This document shows, piece after piece, positions 62,194 to 64,000 of a stretch of 64,000 bases of DNA. A program made the position numbers and the translations under genes. Under the pieces are notes generated by a model. It worked only from the letters and a program-made list of their open reading frames with translations, had not been told where the DNA came from and ran no database searches. Numbering within the stretch: the first letter of the stretch is position 1; every line of letters begins with the position of its first letter. The stretch comes from an uncultured Granulosicoccaceae bacterium (lineage in GTDB: Bacteria; Pseudomonadota; Gammaproteobacteria; Granulosicoccales; Granulosicoccaceae), in contig CALAJN010000009.1 in the NCBI GenBank assembly GCA_937922675.1, positions 186,001-250,000 on the forward strand, given 5' to 3'.

Positions 62194-62209
62194 TGGCACG
62201 GTGAATGCA
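62194..62209 (+). promoter_or_regulatory. Sigma-54 promoter of the major pilin gene
   Basis: TGGCACG-GTGA-ATGCA matches the -24/-12 consensus TGGCACG-N4-TTGCA with one mismatch and exact spacing. The start point would be about 12 bases further on, leaving a leader of about 80 bases before pilA. Confidence 0.85.
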
Positions 62210-62299
62210 CTCATGGGGTAGAACCTGCGACCGCTAAACCAGATGTAGGTTCGGCTTGACAGCAACTTACTACCTTTAATTTCTCTGGAGAAAGACCAC

Positions 62300-62770
62300 A
62301 TGATGGTTAAGCAAAAAGCACAACAGGGTTTTACCCTGATCGAACTCATGATCGTAATCGCGATCATCGGTATTCTCGCAGCTATCGCTGTTCCGCAGTA
62401 CCAGGATTACATTGCCCGTACGCAGATGAACCGCCTGTACGGTGAAATCTCTTCACTGAAGACGGCGGTTGAAACCAACGCTATCAGCGGTACGGTTGTA
62501 ACGTCTGGCGACGCCGATGATCTGGCTGACCTTGGCTGGACTGGCCAGTCAAACCTGACCGGCGGTACCGCTACTTCAGTTGATGCGTCTTTGTCACAAG
62601 CTGGCGTTGCTCAGATTACCGCAACACTTGACGGCGCTGTGAGCCCGGGTGTACGAGGAGCAGTAATTTCCCTCGACCGTACTGACGCTGGCGTCTGGGA
62701 CTGCACAATCACTCCATCAACAGCAAACGGCTGGAAAGACTCTTTCGTACCAACAGGATGTGAATTGTAA
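62300..62770 (+). CDS. pilA: Type IV pilin, major subunit candidate
   Basis: A 156-residue prepilin. A 10-residue basic leader ends in Gly, and the prepilin peptidase cut precedes [20 protein letters not shown], with Glu5 of the mature protein. The C-terminus has a cysteine pair (VWDCTITP and PTGCEL) for the D-loop disulfide. ATG 62300 or 62303; GGAGA lies upstream. It follows a sigma-54 promoter and is closed by a strong palindrome, so high-level expression is expected. Confidence 0.95.
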   Translation: MMVKQKAQQGFTLIELMIVIAIIGILAAIAVPQYQDYIARTQMNRLYGEISSLKTAVETNAISGTVVTSGDADDLADLGWTGQSNLTGGTATSVDASLSQAGVAQITATLDGAVSPGVRGAVISLDRTDAGVWDCTITPSTANGWKDSFVPTGCEL

Positions 62771-62808
62771 GCCTCTGAAAGCGATTGATGCTTGAAGAGT
62801 AAGAATGG

Positions 62809-62832
62809 GGCCTCGCGGTATACCGCGAGGCC
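62809..62832 (+). terminator. Perfect 24-bp palindrome between the two pilin genes
   Basis: GGCCTCGCGGTA followed by its exact complement, extended outward by a G-T and a G-C pair. It begins 39 bases past the pilA stop and has no long U-tract. It probably terminates most transcripts or protects the pilA mRNA end, leaving the second pilin at a lower level. Confidence 0.75.
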
Positions 62833-62856
62833 TCCTGCGTTTCCGAGGTGACAAAC

Positions 62857-63312
62857 ATGTGCGCTAACAGACAAGGACGGATAGTACACAAGGGATTTAC
62901 GCTGATAGAGCTGATGATCGTCATAGCGATTCTCGGCATACTGGCGGCGATAGCCATGCCGATCTATACAAATCACACTTACACCAGCCAGCTAGCCAGA
63001 AGCTACAGCGAGTTATCTGGCTACACGCGAGCAGTAGAAGTAGCGCTAGCTACCAACTCATTAGCCGGGATTGATACTGATCCACAAGGTGTAGTCGGAT
63101 TTGTCGACTCAAACCTGAGCACCACAAGGTTTGACTCCTTTGAGACCGAAGCTGAAAGCTCAATAACAGCAACGATGGACGGAAACACCGGCGCAGGGAT
63201 ACGTGGCACGACAATTACCCTTTCAAGGTCTTCCACAGGCATATGGACATGCGTCGTTGTGGGTGCCGGGGGAGGTTTTCAGGAAAATTTCAAACCGAGC
63301 AATTGCTCCTAG
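62857..63312 (+). CDS. Second type IV pilin-like protein
   Basis: A 151-residue prepilin. The 13-residue leader ends HKG, followed by [20 protein letters not shown]. It resembles the upstream pilin along its whole length (matching GAGIRGTTITLSRSSTGIW and a final Cys pair, WTCVV and PSNCS), so it is a tandem duplicate that has diverged. ATG 62857 has GAGGTGA at 6 bases; a GTG three codons earlier is also in frame. It may be an alternative or minor subunit. Confidence 0.9.
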   Translation: MCANRQGRIVHKGFTLIELMIVIAILGILAAIAMPIYTNHTYTSQLARSYSELSGYTRAVEVALATNSLAGIDTDPQGVVGFVDSNLSTTRFDSFETEAESSITATMDGNTGAGIRGTTITLSRSSTGIWTCVVVGAGGGFQENFKPSNCS

Positions 63313-63438
63313 AGCCCCTGCACCTCCAGGATGTACCGTTTTGTGTTCCATCGCCGAGTTATTGCGATTCCAGAATATTGACAATTGGCCGATAGTTCCC
63401 CAAGGACAACCTAAGTAGCATTCGGGAGCAACGCGACC

Positions 63439-64000
63439 ATGAGCAACGCCATCGGCGGGCTCGGCAGAAAACTGATCTCTAACGGGATCATCTCCGAGCA
63501 AGTAGCACAACAAGCTGCAGACACATCAGAAAGCAGCAAGAGCAGCTTCATCAGCGCTCTTGTTGACCAAGAGGGGGTGTCGTCATCTGCGGTCACTCAT
63601 TTCATCGCAGCCGACTTCGGGCTCCCGGTCTTCGACATCAGCAGCCTCTCTACTGATGCTATCCCACACGAATTCCTCAAAGAGGACTTGCTGGAACAGT
63701 ACGATGCTGTTCCCATCGCGCGACGAGGAAGTCGCCTGTTCGTTGCCGTATCGGATCCAACCGACAGCGAAGCCCTGGACAAATACAAGTTCACCTCCGG
63801 TCTGTCAGTTGAAGCAGTCATTATTGAATCTGCTGCGCTACTTGACTTGAAGAAAACAGTACAGGATTCAAGTGCGGACCTTGCCGGTGATCTCGACGAC
63901 AGCTTCGACCTCGAGGTTGATGGCGGAGAAATCAACGACGATGTTGGCGATGAAGAAGGCGTAAACGAGACGCCTGTTGTACGTTTTGTCAACAAGCTAC
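63439..64000 (+). CDS. pilB: Pilus extension ATPase PilB, N-terminal part (cut by window edge)
   Basis: 187 codons are visible. The N-terminal domain (LGRKLISNGIISEQVAQQA, FIAADFGLPVFDISSLSTD, SRLFVAVSDPTDSEALDKYK) is the T2SSE_N/MshEN type found in PilB, some of which bind c-di-GMP. It ends at TPVVRFVNKL, just where the ATPase core begins. An acidic linker (DLDDSFDLEVDGGEINDD) separates them. PilB drives pilus assembly; the pilA-pilB order is standard, with pilC and pilD expected beyond the edge. GGGAG lies 12 bases before ATG 63439. Confidence 0.93.
   Translation, partial: MSNAIGGLGRKLISNGIISEQVAQQAADTSESSKSSFISALVDQEGVSSSAVTHFIAADFGLPVFDISSLSTDAIPHEFLKEDLLEQYDAVPIARRGSRLFVAVSDPTDSEALDKYKFTSGLSVEAVIIESAALLDLKKTVQDSSADLAGDLDDSFDLEVDGGEINDDVGDEEGVNETPVVRFVNKL

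Overview
The window reads as chromosome of a free-living, probably marine gammaproteobacterium. The evidence is the conserved block bamD / rluD-pgeF-clpB, a PilSR-PilA-PilB type IV pilus locus, a FleQ-FlhG-FliA-FlgM flagellar regulatory set, cobalamin-independent methionine synthase-like and pirin genes, and a secreted repeat protein with a GlyGly-CTERM-like tail. A Granulosicoccus-like lineage is my guess, not something proved here. No rRNA, CRISPR array, phage or insertion sequence was found. Two tRNAs are present: Glu-UUC and Ala-GGC.

Layout. 1-10.7 kb (minus strand): two catabolic operons. One holds a sugar-phosphate isomerase/epimerase-like TIM barrel and a Gfo/Idh oxidoreductase. The other is an ABC importer (binding protein, two permeases, a 63-aa membrane protein, two ATPases) followed by a fused DhaK-DhaL kinase and a molybdopterin oxidoreductase that runs off the left edge. 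11-14.5 kb: a CHRD/spondin lipoprotein, an ECF sigma/anti-sigma pair, then about 1 kb of decayed genes (frameshifted anti-sigma relative, CcoP fragment). 14.5-26.5 kb: MFS carrier, MetE-like protein, lipoprotein, two SDRs, two pirins, an HpsN-like HisD-family dehydrogenase, a fused ATP sulfurylase/APS kinase and a ThDP enzyme. 26.5-38 kb: DnaJ-like membrane protein, YugP-type protease, a four-repeat peptidoglycan-binding protein, a kelch/thrombospondin-3 protein, a MocR regulator, HisN-like phosphatase, GDPD and a lipoprotein hydrolase. 38-45 kb: tRNA-Glu, degenerate GGDEF protein, GYF_2 protein, fliA, flhG, fleQ, flgM, a heat-shock hsp20 with a clear sigma-32 promoter, a LysE exporter and tRNA-Ala. 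45-58 kb: M35-type aspzincin protease fused in frame to a lipoprotein-like second copy of its own pro-domain, gltX, PP2C phosphatase, zinc-ribbon protein, clpB, a DUF222-HNH gene, pgeF, rluD. 58-64 kb: bamD, pilS, pilR, a sigma-54 promoter, two tandem pilins separated by a perfect palindrome, and the 5' part of pilB.

The most unusual items are the protease with a duplicated pro-domain (45.4-48.1 kb), the Cys-to-Trp repeat protein (28.4-29.9 kb), the gene graveyard at 13.6-14.5 kb, the DUF222-HNH gene wedged into the pgeF-clpB block, and the importer operon linking a DhaKL kinase to a molybdoenzyme. Start codons were moved from the longest possible reading frame wherever a ribosome-binding site, signal peptide or overlap argued for it; residue numbers are hand counts. 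All functional statements come from motif reading without database searches.
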